From Planctomycetaceae bacterium (GTDB lineage: Bacteria; Planctomycetota; Planctomycetia; Planctomycetales; Planctomycetaceae), in the NCBI GenBank assembly GCA_947479075.1, contig CANJZR010000073.1:1-11085 (forward strand): a DNA stretch of 11,085 bases. Reading direction: 5' to 3'. The position numbers and the translations under genes are program-made. The notes under the pieces were generated by a model that made no database searches, was not told the DNA's origin, and saw nothing but the letters and a program-made list of their open reading frames with translations. Position 1 is the stretch's first letter. Each line of letters opens with the position of its first letter. This document shows positions 1 to 6,360 of the stretch, one piece after another.

Positions 1-527
1 AGAACCAACTGATTGAGAGCCAGTTTTTCTCCGGTCACGATGTCTTGGGAGACAATCGCCATATGCTGATCTGTACCGGCATCTCCCAACTGTTGACCGC
101 TGTAGGCGATTGTCGGATTGGCATAACGACCAACCTGGTCGCGGAATCCTGATGCCTTGGAAACAGAAGCGGAGGCTTGCCGAATGGCCGGGTTGTTTTC
201 GAGTGCCAGCTTCTCCAGCGTGGCTAGAGTGAGCGGTGTGCCTGCATCGAATTCGGCCTGCGATACACTGATATCGGCTTGTGGCGGATTGGCAATCTCA
301 TTTTGAAGTTCGAATTGTTCGCCGCCCGTCAGCATGATTTCATCGACGGGTTCACTGGCAGCGGACAAGCGTGTGGTGAGCTGTCCCTCGTCGGAAGTGA
401 CGGCGTCGATCTTCGACGAAGTTGACTCCCGCCGATTGGCTGCCCACTGTTGAGAGGATTGACATCCCACGACCAAGAGGCCGACGGCGCACAATGCGAT
501 TTGTTGACGTGATATGTGAGAGAACAT
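1..527 (-). CDS. TolC-family outer-membrane efflux lipoprotein, N-terminal part (runs off window start)
   Basis: The first 175 codons of a larger gene, read from an ATG at 527 to the window edge without a stop. Residues 1-22 form a lipoprotein signal: hydrophobic stretch ALCAVGLLVV followed by a lipobox VVGC with the acylated Cys at 22. A low-complexity stretch of about 70 residues follows. From about residue 105 come LTLATLEKLALENNPAIRQA, then GRYANPTIAYSG and a segment ending VTGEKLALNQL. These match the start of the helical hairpin region of outer-membrane factors (CusC/CzcC type), which form the outer-membrane channel of tripartite RND pumps. With an HME-type RND pump at the other end of the window, a role in metal export is likely. 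No membrane-fusion protein is visible; it may lie outside the window. The family is fairly sure, the substrate is inferred. Confidence 0.85.
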   Translation of the reverse strand, partial: MFSHISRQQIALCAVGLLVVGCQSSQQWAANRRESTSSKIDAVTSDEGQLTTRLSAASEPVDEIMLTGGEQFELQNEIANPPQADISVSQAEFDAGTPLTLATLEKLALENNPAIRQASASVSKASGFRDQVGRYANPTIAYSGQQLGDAGTDQHMAIVSQDIVTGEKLALNQLV

Positions 528-585
528 GGAATCCATTCCAAGAGTGAGGGTTTGTGAGAAGCGTCGCCGATGGCTGCGTTCTCTC

Positions 586-1050
586 CTAAACCTGCATTCG
601 AGGAGGTCGCTTCCGAGTGGACTCTGGATCACTTCGCTGACATAAGGGCGTCAATCTCTGGAACACTGCGGATTGATGCTCCGCGAACCATGCACACGCA
701 CCAGATGGGCCACCCATCAACGAAGTCAGATCGTCACTCAGTGACCATTTCGAGTCTCTCTCGACCAGCCAATGCACTTGTCCTGTGCAGAACATGCAAC
801 GATTCTTAGGAGCCACCGGCGGCTCTGGATGAGTTAGAAGTACGCAAGCTTCCTTCTGTTCGACAGCAGTGGCCTGATCCCGAACTGGAGTGGTCTCATG
901 GGAGTGCGAGCATTCATAGCATTTGGCATCATGAACACCGTGTTCCGCACCACACGCTCGACAGGCGAGTCCGCAACGGCACGGCCACATCGTCTGCATA
1001 CCGCAGATGATGGCCAGCAGAACGGCGATAGTTCCTCGCACGGATCGCAC
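586..1050 (-). CDS. Small exported Cys-rich protein, putative metal binding
   Basis: I do not recognise a named family. From a GTG at 1050 the protein is 154 aa. This GTG is preceded by AAGGA (1058-1062) with a 7-nt spacer, and it opens a typical signal sequence (MRSVRGTIAVLLAIICGM). An ATG at 1221 in the same frame would add 57 residues and bury the signal peptide, so I prefer the GTG. The mature part has several Cys pairs: PCRCGLACRACG (residues 23-34), KCYECSHSH (43-51) and NRCMFC (84-88), plus single Cys at 69, 118 and 137 and a basic C-terminal tail. The CxC, CxxC and HxH pattern suggests metal binding in the periplasm. It lies 58 bp upstream of the TolC-family gene on the same strand and may be cotranscribed with it. 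Function is inference from composition and context. Confidence 0.6.
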   Translation of the reverse strand: MRSVRGTIAVLLAIICGMQTMWPCRCGLACRACGAEHGVHDAKCYECSHSHETTPVRDQATAVEQKEACVLLTHPEPPVAPKNRCMFCTGQVHWLVERDSKWSLSDDLTSLMGGPSGACAWFAEHQSAVFQRLTPLCQRSDPESTRKRPPRMQV

Positions 1051-1314
1051 AGCGGAATCCTTCCCCACGAATCGAGGCGACTCCTTCGCCCCATCCCTCT
1101 CTATCGCAATGTCCAGCAGTCCGAATGAGCCGTAAGTACCCGCCGAGATTGATAGGCTTGAAACACCGACTGTACTGTCAGCACAGGAGGCAGGGTCGGT
1201 ATCACCCCACCACGGATTCATTGATAGAGCGCCATTGATACGGGTTAATCGACACGATCAGTCTAAATTGACATTTGGCTTGATGAGTATTGTCAGAGGA
1301 GATCATCTCGCCTC

Positions 1315-1354
1315 AAACAAAAAGCGGTCGCACTCTCTGGAAGTGTGCGACCGC
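1315..1354 (-). terminator. Rho-independent terminator, minus strand
   Basis: A perfect 10-bp GC-rich stem (GCGGTCGCAC at 1324-1333 pairing with GTGCGACCGC at 1345-1354) encloses an 11-nt loop. On the minus strand it is followed by the T-rich tail TTTTTGTTT (1323-1315). It begins 28 nt after the stop codon of the His-rich YHS-like gene ending at 1383, where that gene's terminator should be. This suggests transcription of the downstream Cys-rich gene starts separately. Confidence 0.85.
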
Positions 1355-1382
1355 AGTGAAATCCTCTTTGGACCGTTGAAGC

Positions 1383-1775
1383 TCAGTGTGGATGAGAATG
1401 GTCGTGCTCTTCGGAAGGTGATCCGAATGACTCGGACTCATCGGTCGAATGGTCCGGCGAGTCGTGGCCAGATTTTTGCAGAAGCTGCATCATGCATTGT
1501 TCACTGCATAGGTAGACCGGCTGACCATCCACCAACAATGCTGCGGGTCGACCGCGTGACCCCAGAGTCGCGCCATCCACCGGACAACGGGACTGACGAG
1601 CATCCGGCGAAGTGGTCGCCTGATCGTGCGAGCCGTGTGAGTGTCCATCGCCCTGTGAGTGATCATGCCTGTCGCCTCCGAACTGTGACATCGGAGCCTG
1701 GGGGGATTCATCGCGGTATTGGAAACGGGTGCGGGAATTCAGACTTCCACTCCGATACCCAAACTCACGCGCCAT
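1383..1775 (-). CDS. His-rich protein with a YHS/TRASH-like Cys motif
   Basis: From an ATG at 1775 the frame gives 130 aa. The centre is a recognisable YHS/TRASH-like metal-binding motif: RCPVDGATLGSRG (C64), then LLVDGQPVYLCSEQC (C90, C94), spacing C-X25-C-X3-C. It is flanked by His-rich tracts, DRHDHSQGDGHSHGSH before it and EEHDHSHPH at the extreme C-terminus, both likely to bind metal. The frame stays open to 2135, but the upstream part is Arg-rich and looks like a shadow of the other frame. The ATG at 1775 overlaps the end of the preceding Pro/Ser-rich frame by 11 nt, so there are two readings: translational coupling, or a frameshift that split one longer exported protein. An ATG at 1691 is a third possible start. 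No signal peptide is seen from 1775, which favours the frameshift reading. A terminator follows at 1354-1315. Confidence 0.6.
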   Translation of the reverse strand: MAREFGYRSGSLNSRTRFQYRDESPQAPMSQFGGDRHDHSQGDGHSHGSHDQATTSPDARQSRCPVDGATLGSRGRPAALLVDGQPVYLCSEQCMMQLLQKSGHDSPDHSTDESESFGSPSEEHDHSHPH

Positions 1776-2271
1776 CTTGATCTTGTAAGTCACCCGCAGG
1801 AGCTTCGCTACACCGCGAGTGACCGGAGTACAGCAAGCTCGAAGGCGGAGCATGCGAGCTGTGCGAACCATGGCTGTAGCAGCCGTGGCCCGCTCCTGTC
1901 CCTGGCTGGGAACTCTGACGCGGATCGCGACCGTTCGTCCCCAAGCTTTCGTATGTGGGGGCCATAGAAGATGGTGCAAATCTGCCCGATCGGCCAGTGG
2001 AGTGAGGACTGCTGCTGAAGCCCGATTGAGGAGATTCCTTGTAGTAGGGAGTTCGCTCCAGAGTCGAGGGTCGTCGCAGACTCGGTGCTGAGCTGGATGG
2101 GATTGCCTCCGGTGCTGGCCGAATCGATACATCATTTAACGTATCGGGAGGTGCAAAGCGGGGAGCCAATGGCGGATCATTGGGGAACTCCCTGGCCGTG
2201 AAGTCATCGCCGGAAGAAACACGGGGAGCGGTCAGCATATACAAGATCAGCAGAATTGGTTAAGTCTTCAT
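1765..2271 (-). pseudogene. Pro/Ser-rich exported protein, stop at codon 4, possibly 5' half of the YHS-like gene
   Basis: Starting at an ATG at 2271 the frame reads M-K-T, then TAA (2262-2260), then PILLILYMLTAPRVSSGDD. This is what a signal peptide with one codon turned into a stop would look like (CAA to TAA, Gln to stop, would explain it). After the stop the frame is open for about 160 codons to 1765. It encodes a Pro/Ser/Arg-rich protein with PSTLERTPYYKESPQSGF and a His-rich stretch GHGCYSHGSHSSH. A TTG at 2244 or an ATG at 2238 could in principle start a shorter version. I recognise no domain. The frame ends inside the start region of the YHS-like frame, and the shared His-rich character suggests the two were once one exported metal-binding protein. 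Whether it is dead or starts internally is not settled. Confidence 0.5.
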
Positions 2272-2434
2272 TGCGATGAACAGGCTATCTTGAGGGAGTC
2301 AAATGAGCGGAGGGGCAGTGAGGAACAAATCCATGCCCTATCAGCAGTCCCAACCCATCTACCCGCCGTGTGAGCACTGCGGGAAGTGGAGATCGAGATG
2401 CATCAACGTGAGCCAGAAGCGGACACTCGATGAG

Positions 2435-2581
2435 TTACCGGAAGAGCCCCCCGAACTGCGAGGAGTAACCGGAGTTCCCGCATCCTGAACCCGACGAGTA
2501 CGAAGGCCGCGACTGATACTCGCTCTTGTAACCCCCATTCCAGCTGCCCGAGTTTCCGTAACCTGAGTTCCCATAGTTGGC
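2435..2581 (-). pseudogene. 3' remnant of a Gly/Asn/Ser/Tyr-rich protein gene cut by the IS element
   Basis: Directly next to the left end of the insertion sequence, a 48-codon open frame ends in TAA at 2437-2435. It encodes a strongly repetitive sequence: YGNSGYGNSG, SWNGGYKSEYQS, then SSGSGCGNSGYSSQFGG. The YGNSG/CGNSG repeats show this is real coding sequence rather than a chance frame. There is no start codon in the frame after the IS end, so the 5' part is missing. It is not found on the other side of the element, where the copper-binding protein gene and its hairpin lie. Composition resembles a low-complexity exported or surface protein; function unknown. Confidence 0.55.
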
Positions 2582-2631
2582 TGTCAAGCCCGGTTGAAAA
2601 TGGTGGCGTTTCCCAGTGGAAAATCCGGGCG
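2582..2631 (+). repeat. Left terminal inverted repeat of the IS21-family element
   Basis: Fifty bases match the reverse complement of 4325-4374 with four mismatches (positions 4, 14, 28 and 34 from the end), all transitions. Inside are two copies of a GAAAAT-centred motif (GGTTGAAAATGG and AGTGGAAAATCC), as expected for multiple transposase-binding sites in IS21 ends. The outermost bases, read outward on the minus strand, contain TTGACA (2588-2583), a consensus -35 box facing the truncated flanking gene. Confidence 0.85.
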
Positions 2632-2646
2632 CGGGGTATCGAGGGA

Positions 2647-4224
2647 TTAAGCGGTTTGGCTCCGGGTGAGCCTGGAAATGGGATCGGCTGAGGGCTGCTG
2701 AAGGCTTGAGGAGATCCCCTGAGACACCTCGGTGTGAGAAGCGGGATCACTGAGCAGGGTTTGGTACGACGAGACATCCGTGGTCTCCGCCTAGACATGA
2801 TCCCGATGTGGTCGGCCATCGAGTGGGAACAGTTGCACCCGTAGATCGGAGCGATGCTCCACAATCGCGCGAATGCTGGCCGCATCGATGACATCGATGT
2901 CGAATGCGTACTCCACGGCTGCGGTCAGTTGAGGTAGCGGGAACTTCTCCAGCAGCCGCAGGACCTGGATATACGACCGTGTGCCGTGGTGAGGATCATG
3001 GGCTTCGAGTCGACGGCGTAGTAAGCCCCAGCACTCGGGCAGGTTCCAGCTCTCCAGCGGACGGGCATTGTCGATACCGCCCGGCTTCCGCTCTAGCAGG
3101 GCCAGATAATGGATGGGCTCGAAGAATGTACGTTCGCGTTCCCAGCAGCGAGTGTGCGTCGCAACCAGTCGATCATCGAACACCAACCGCACGTCAGACA
3201 CAGTCGCCACGACCGTCAACCGGCGATGGGCATACTGCACCGGGACCGAGTAGTCGTTGTCATCAAACCGGATGAGTGACTGAGAATCGGCGGTCCGCTG
3301 GACCACGCGAGGAGCCTCGAAGGCCTGCTTTGGCAGGGGCAGAAACGCTGCTTGATCCTCGCGCAGGAGTACTTCTTTCGATCCAGTCTTTCCACGAGTT
3401 CGCTCCGCTCGTTCAGTGACTCAGCGTTCCAAGAGCTGCGTGTTGAGATCTTCGAGTGAGCTGATCTCGCGAACAGGCACGAGGAAGTTGCGACGGGCAA
3501 ACCCGACAAACCGCTCGACATTCCCCTTCTCGTTCGGGCGTCGCACCAGACAGAAGTGCTCTTGAAAGAGGTTGTGACTCTGAAGTCTCAAGAACTCCTT
3601 CGTGAGCTTGCGTTCGCGGCCCTGGAACACTTCGATCACCGCGATCGCTGAGTTGTCATAGCTGATGCGATACGGCACACCGCCGAAGAACCCGAACGCC
3701 CGGCGGTGGCCTTCCAGGAAAGTCTCGGTGCATTCTCGTGGAAACGCCTGAATGAAGATCGCTCCTGAGTACGGCAGCGTCATCACGAACAGGGCCACCT
3801 TCCGTTCCGCACCTCCCTAGCGAATCGTGGCTTCGCCAAAGTCGACCTGCGCTTCGCCCGGCAGATGGACCAACGGGAGGAATACCTCCTGGTGTGTCTG
3901 CCGCTAGGCACGGACCGGATCCTCGACGACTGTCTTCCCTCCCCGGTAACAGTACTCCGCTTTGAGCCGCTCAAAGATCCGCTTCGCCGTATGACGCTGC
4001 TTCTTCGGAGCCATCTGGTCGGCGACAAGGATCTCATGAATGATCGACAACACCGGGGCCAATACCGGCCGAGGCCGAGCCTCAGTCTGCCGATACCCCG
4101 GCGGCTCCGTGTGCGACAGAATCTTCTTCAACGTCTGCCAGCCCAGCTTGTTCTGCTCGCAGGCGGCTCGCTGGCTCAGACCGTTCACCAAGACCTGCTG
4201 GCGAATCTCTTTCCAGTTCTCCAT
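2647..4224 (-). pseudogene. istA: IS21-family transposase IstA with four in-frame stop codons
   Basis: The frame starts at ATG 4224 (MENWKEIRQQVLVNGLSQRA, the typical IstA N-terminus with its HTH at about residues 13-35) and ends at TAA 2649-2647, 525 codons, the usual family length. It contains four stops: TAG at codon 107 (3906-3904), TAG at 136 (3819-3817), TGA at 268 (3423-3421) and TAG at 478 (2793-2791). No frameshift is needed. Family landmarks continue across every stop: PKKQRHTAKRIFERLKAE, LVHLPGEAQVDFG (catalytic Asp about 128), FFGGVPYRISYDNS (Asp 190), RRPNEKGNVE (acidic E232/E237), FDDNDYSVPVQYAH, HYLALLERKPG and LRLLEKFPLPQLTAAVEYA. It would cut and join DNA ends together with IstB, but cannot make a full protein here. 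Some sense-to-stop changes fit CAG or TGG to TAG. Confidence 0.9.
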
Positions 4225-4324
4225 GTCACTTCGCACTTTGGGGCACCTCGACAAAGCCGGTGAGATGGGGCGGATGCACCATCTTCCGACTTCATCGAAC
4301 TGCGCGCATGTGTGCTGCCATTTT

Positions 4325-4374
4325 CGCCCGGATTTTCCACCGGGAAGCGCCACCATTTTCGACCGGGCTTAACA
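4325..4374 (-). repeat. Right terminal inverted repeat of the IS21-family element
   Basis: Mirror of 2582-2631 with 46 of 50 positions identical. A further partial copy of the motif CCATTTTCGNCCGG occurs at about 4318-4331 and 4353-4366, giving nested direct repeats next to the transposase start, as in other IS21 elements. The outermost bases on the plus strand read TTAACA (4369-4374), one change from the TTGACA of the other end. Confidence 0.85.
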
Positions 4375-4394
4375 TGCTGGTCTATTGACCAGCA
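4375..4394 (-). terminator. Hairpin after the copper-binding protein gene, abutting the IS
   Basis: A perfect 8-bp inverted repeat TGCTGGTC / GACCAGCA with a 4-nt loop. It lies 36 nt after the stop codon of the Cys-rich copper-binding protein gene ending at 4431, where a terminator stem would be expected. The insertion element begins on the very next base, so any T-tract that followed has been displaced. Terminator function is inference. Confidence 0.4.
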
Positions 4395-4430
4395 ACCGGC
4401 GACACAACAAGCCCTCACATGGCGACGATG

Positions 4431-4859
4431 CTACTTCGCCATCTTCGAGATTTCGAGGCATTCCTTGGCACAGTTTCGGCAAGACTTGGCGCACGCGGAC
4501 ATGTGCTTGTCATCTGGCATTGCTTCGCAGGCAGCGGCACACTCGTCACAACACTTCGCACAGCACAACAAGGCGTGGGCCGAGAGAGCGCTTTGCCGGG
4601 CGCACAATGTGGAACACATCTGGCAGCATTCTGCGCAGTCCACGCACAGACGCATGCACTTGGCATGCTCCTTTTTTCCGTCAGCGACGAGGGTAGCGCA
4701 ATGATCGAAGCACGCATTGCACGTCACCGCGCAATCCGCGCACGTCGCAGCGCACTTCTTCATCTGAGCGGCGTGCGGACTGTCCGCCGAAAACACGGAG
4801 CCGCTCACTGCGAGCAGGGCGATGGCGATGGTACTCAATGACATCATTCGGTAGTTCAT
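4431..4859 (-). CDS. Exported four-helix-bundle-type Cys-rich copper-binding protein (Csp/DUF326-like)
   Basis: From ATG 4859 the protein is 142 aa; upstream codons in the frame (to 4949) would precede the signal peptide and are unlikely to be used. Residues 1-25 are a Sec signal (MMSLSTIAIALLAVSGSVFSA, cleavage probably after VFSA). The mature chain holds 23 Cys in helical CxxC, CxxxC and CC spacing, for example KKCAATCADCAVTCNACFDH, CVDCAECCQMCSTLC, LLCCAKCCDECAAAC and SACAKSCRNCAKEC. This is the pattern of DUF326/copper storage proteins, in which Cys thiols lining a four-helix bundle bind many Cu(I) ions. The role would be buffering copper outside the cytoplasm. The next gene upstream on the strand ends 606 bp away, so it probably has its own promoter; a hairpin and the IS follow it. 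Family assignment is strong; metal identity is from the family. Confidence 0.88.
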   Translation of the reverse strand: MNYRMMSLSTIAIALLAVSGSVFSADSPHAAQMKKCAATCADCAVTCNACFDHCATLVADGKKEHAKCMRLCVDCAECCQMCSTLCARQSALSAHALLCCAKCCDECAAACEAMPDDKHMSACAKSCRNCAKECLEISKMAK

Positions 4860-5465
4860 GGTCTTGGTCTTTCGATTCACAACATGCGGGCCAGTCACGG
4901 AAGCAACAAGCCTCCGTGCATCACTGGTCTTGCGAACCAGCGATTTCAATTGGTTCCAGTTCGTTCATCCTCGAATCGATTTCAATCCGACGGATGCGCG
5001 AACACTCTCATCACACTCAATACGCAGGGTTGCCTTTCAGCTGATGACGACAGTTTCTTTGGTCGGGGAGGACATTCAGTCGATGGACCTCTCCATAACT
5101 CCGAAAGGAGCAGACTGGTCATAAGCAGCTGAACTCGATGAGTCTCGCGTTCAATTCATTCCAACCGACCAGACTCGGGAGTCAATCCAGGTTCCGGCGG
5201 ATGGAGTCAATCGGTCATAGGAAGTGAGCAGTCCTCCGTGGATCAAAGCGATTGGCAGTAGCTGACTTCACGATGAGCCAACGAAAAAAGCCGACGAGGT
5301 GAACTCCTTCTTGCAAAGGCAATCCACTGCGTCGGCTTACAACTGACCTTGCCTACCGGAACTCTCCAGAGTGCAATTTCTTGTGTCTTCCGAATTCCGT
5401 AGTCGGCTTGCCTTTTTCAAGACGTGATGCCGACCCACATCCTCAAGTTAACCTGTGGCCGAAAC
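4860..5465. other. Intergenic region upstream of the copper-binding protein gene
   Basis: I find no supported gene in these 606 bp. It holds the terminator at 5284-5338 (listed separately), a perfect palindrome GACTCGGGAGTC at 5172-5183, and two direct copies of GGAGTCAATC at 5178-5187 and 5203-5212, 25 bp apart. On the minus strand these copies read GATTGACTCC and contain TTGACT, a near-consensus -35 box, pointing toward the copper-binding protein gene. No convincing -10 box at the right distance was found. The promoter of that gene probably lies here. Confidence 0.35.
5284..5338 (-). terminator. Rho-independent terminator with long stem, minus strand
   Basis: Arms AAGCCGACG (5288-5296) and CGTCGGCTT (5330-5338) pair perfectly over 9 bp. 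The 33-nt interior contains a smaller TTGC-AAAG-GCAA hairpin (5311-5322). On the minus strand the stem runs into TTTTTT (5289-5284). It lies about 130 nt after the stop of the exported helical protein gene (ending at 5466) and probably ends its transcript. Confidence 0.7.
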
Positions 5466-6017
5466 CTACTTCTTCTCGGGAGTCGCTGGCTTTGCTGCCT
5501 TGGTGGGCGGCTCTAGCTTTTCGATTTTCAACGCTTTCATCAACTTGTTCATCTCGGCATCCGCTGCATCCAGATCGGTGTGCATATCGGCGCAGCAGGC
5601 GCAGATTTCTGTGCTGTCGCCCTTACCGTCCTTGAGCTGCTTGTCCATTTGATCGCAGTGACCGAGAACCTTCTTGTGAATCACTTCGATCTTGTCGATC
5701 GCAGCCAAGGCTTCCTTATTCTCCGGATTGGTCTTCTTCAGTTCGCCAATGGCCTTCTGGCATGTGTCCAGGTTCTGCCGAACGGCGGTCACGTGTTCCT
5801 GGGCTTGGGGAACTGGGACAGCTTGTTGAGTCTGCCCATAGTAGTAGAGGCTTCTGGAGTTATCGCGAGCATGGTTGTTGGCGCTTCGACCGACCCAGAA
5901 GTTATAGACCTCTCCGCGGGCTTTTGCCCCCGCATCACGAGGCGAATCTGCCAAGCCGAGACTGGTCATGCTCAGCCCAATAATCAGAGCCAACGTTATT
6001 TTGGAAAGTGTCTTCAT
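5466..6017 (-). CDS. Exported helical protein of unknown function
   Basis: A 183-aa protein starting at ATG 6017, with GGAG at 6024-6027 as ribosome binding site. Residues 1-23 are a clear Sec signal (LALIIGLSMTSLGLA, then DSPRD). A short segment with YNFWVGRSANNHARDNSRSL follows, then from about residue 73 a mostly helical, charged region (HVTAVRQNLDTCQKAIGEL ... EVIHKKVLGHCDQMDKQLKD). A Cys cluster ICACCADMHTDLD sits near residues 138-150, and the C-terminus is Lys/Pro/Ala-rich. Five Cys and several His in a helical exported protein next to a copper-binding protein suggest metal binding, but I recognise no named family. It is divergent from the sigma/anti-sigma operon across a 463-bp region with a hairpin in its leader, so it could be a target of that sigma factor. 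That link is inference. Confidence 0.75.
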   Translation of the reverse strand: MKTLSKITLALIIGLSMTSLGLADSPRDAGAKARGEVYNFWVGRSANNHARDNSRSLYYYGQTQQAVPVPQAQEHVTAVRQNLDTCQKAIGELKKTNPENKEALAAIDKIEVIHKKVLGHCDQMDKQLKDGKGDSTEICACCADMHTDLDAADAEMNKLMKALKIEKLEPPTKAAKPATPEKK

Positions 6018-6033
6018 GAATAATCTCCGATGG

Positions 6034-6052
6034 GCGGACGACGTTCGTCCGC
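6034..6052 (-). promoter_or_regulatory. Perfect hairpin in the leader of the exported helical protein gene
   Basis: GCGGACGA and TCGTCCGC form a perfect 8-bp stem with a 3-nt centre (CGT), ending 16 nt before the start codon at 6017 and just upstream of the GGAG ribosome site. A second stem, TCTCCG/CGGAGA with a 7-nt loop, lies at 6072-6090. It could be an mRNA structure affecting translation or stability, or a protein-binding operator; the sequence alone does not decide. Confidence 0.4.
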
Positions 6053-6313
6053 AGTGGTCAGGGTGTTCTCATCTCCGCAAGGAACGGAGACAAAAACTGG
6101 AAGTATGAACTGGGCTGAGCACAACCCGGTTCGACGACAGTTGGAATTGGGCACATGACTTAGGATCGCGGGTGTTCCATTGGCATTTGCGATCGTTGGC
6201 CTCAGTGCTTCTGATCTGTTGGATGCGAGTCGTCTTCAATTCCTTCTTGAGATTTTCTGTTTTTTGAGTCAAAAAAATGGTATCGCTCCGTTTCGCACAT
6301 TAAATGACCTATT

Positions 6314-6353
6314 TGTCACCCTGTCGCACACTGTGTCGCCATGTCGCACGCAA
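6314..6353 (+). promoter_or_regulatory. Phased TGTCGC direct repeats upstream of the sigma operon
   Basis: TGTCAC at 6314 and TGTCGC at 6322, 6334 and 6342 give start-to-start spacings of 8, 12 and 8 bp. This is two 20-bp units matching at 15 of 20 positions, close to two helical turns. A weaker match, TTTCGCAC, is at 6291-6298. The last copies would overlap the -35 region of a promoter with its -10 at TATGAT (6361). This looks like an operator or activator array; the binding protein is unknown. Confidence 0.4.
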
Positions 6354-6360
6354 TCTGGGC

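Larger units (their letters stand above)
2582..4374 (-). mobile_element. IS21-family insertion sequence, defective, istB absent
   Basis: A 1793-bp element bounded by long inverted repeats starting TGTCAAGCCCGG on the left and, reverse-complemented on the right, TGTTAAGCCCGG. It holds only an istA-type transposase gene reading leftward. IS21 elements normally carry istA followed by the ATPase helper gene istB; here the istA frame ends at 2647, only 65 bp before the left end, leaving no room for istB. TGT termini and repeated motifs inside the ends are typical of the family. No clear target-site duplication is seen: the left flank ends ATAGTTGGC and the right flank begins TGCTGGTCT. Confidence 0.85.

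Noticed and set aside
1051..1221. Longer version of the Cys-rich protein starting at ATG 1221
   Set aside because: It would place 57 residues before a clear signal peptide. The GTG at 1050 has a better ribosome site, so the longer form is less likely, though not excluded.
2303..2488. Plus-strand 61-codon frame with a GAGGGA-like ribosome site and a CEHCGKWRSRC segment
   Set aside because: It overlaps the repeat-coding minus-strand remnant on the opposite strand, shows no domain, and has no plus-strand partner gene. The Cys spacing alone is not enough.
2647..4224. Amber (TAG) recoding as an explanation of the istA stops
   Set aside because: Several neighbouring genes end naturally with TAG (586, 4431, 5466, 7066 and 9611 positions), and one of the istA stops is TGA, so TAG is a normal stop here.
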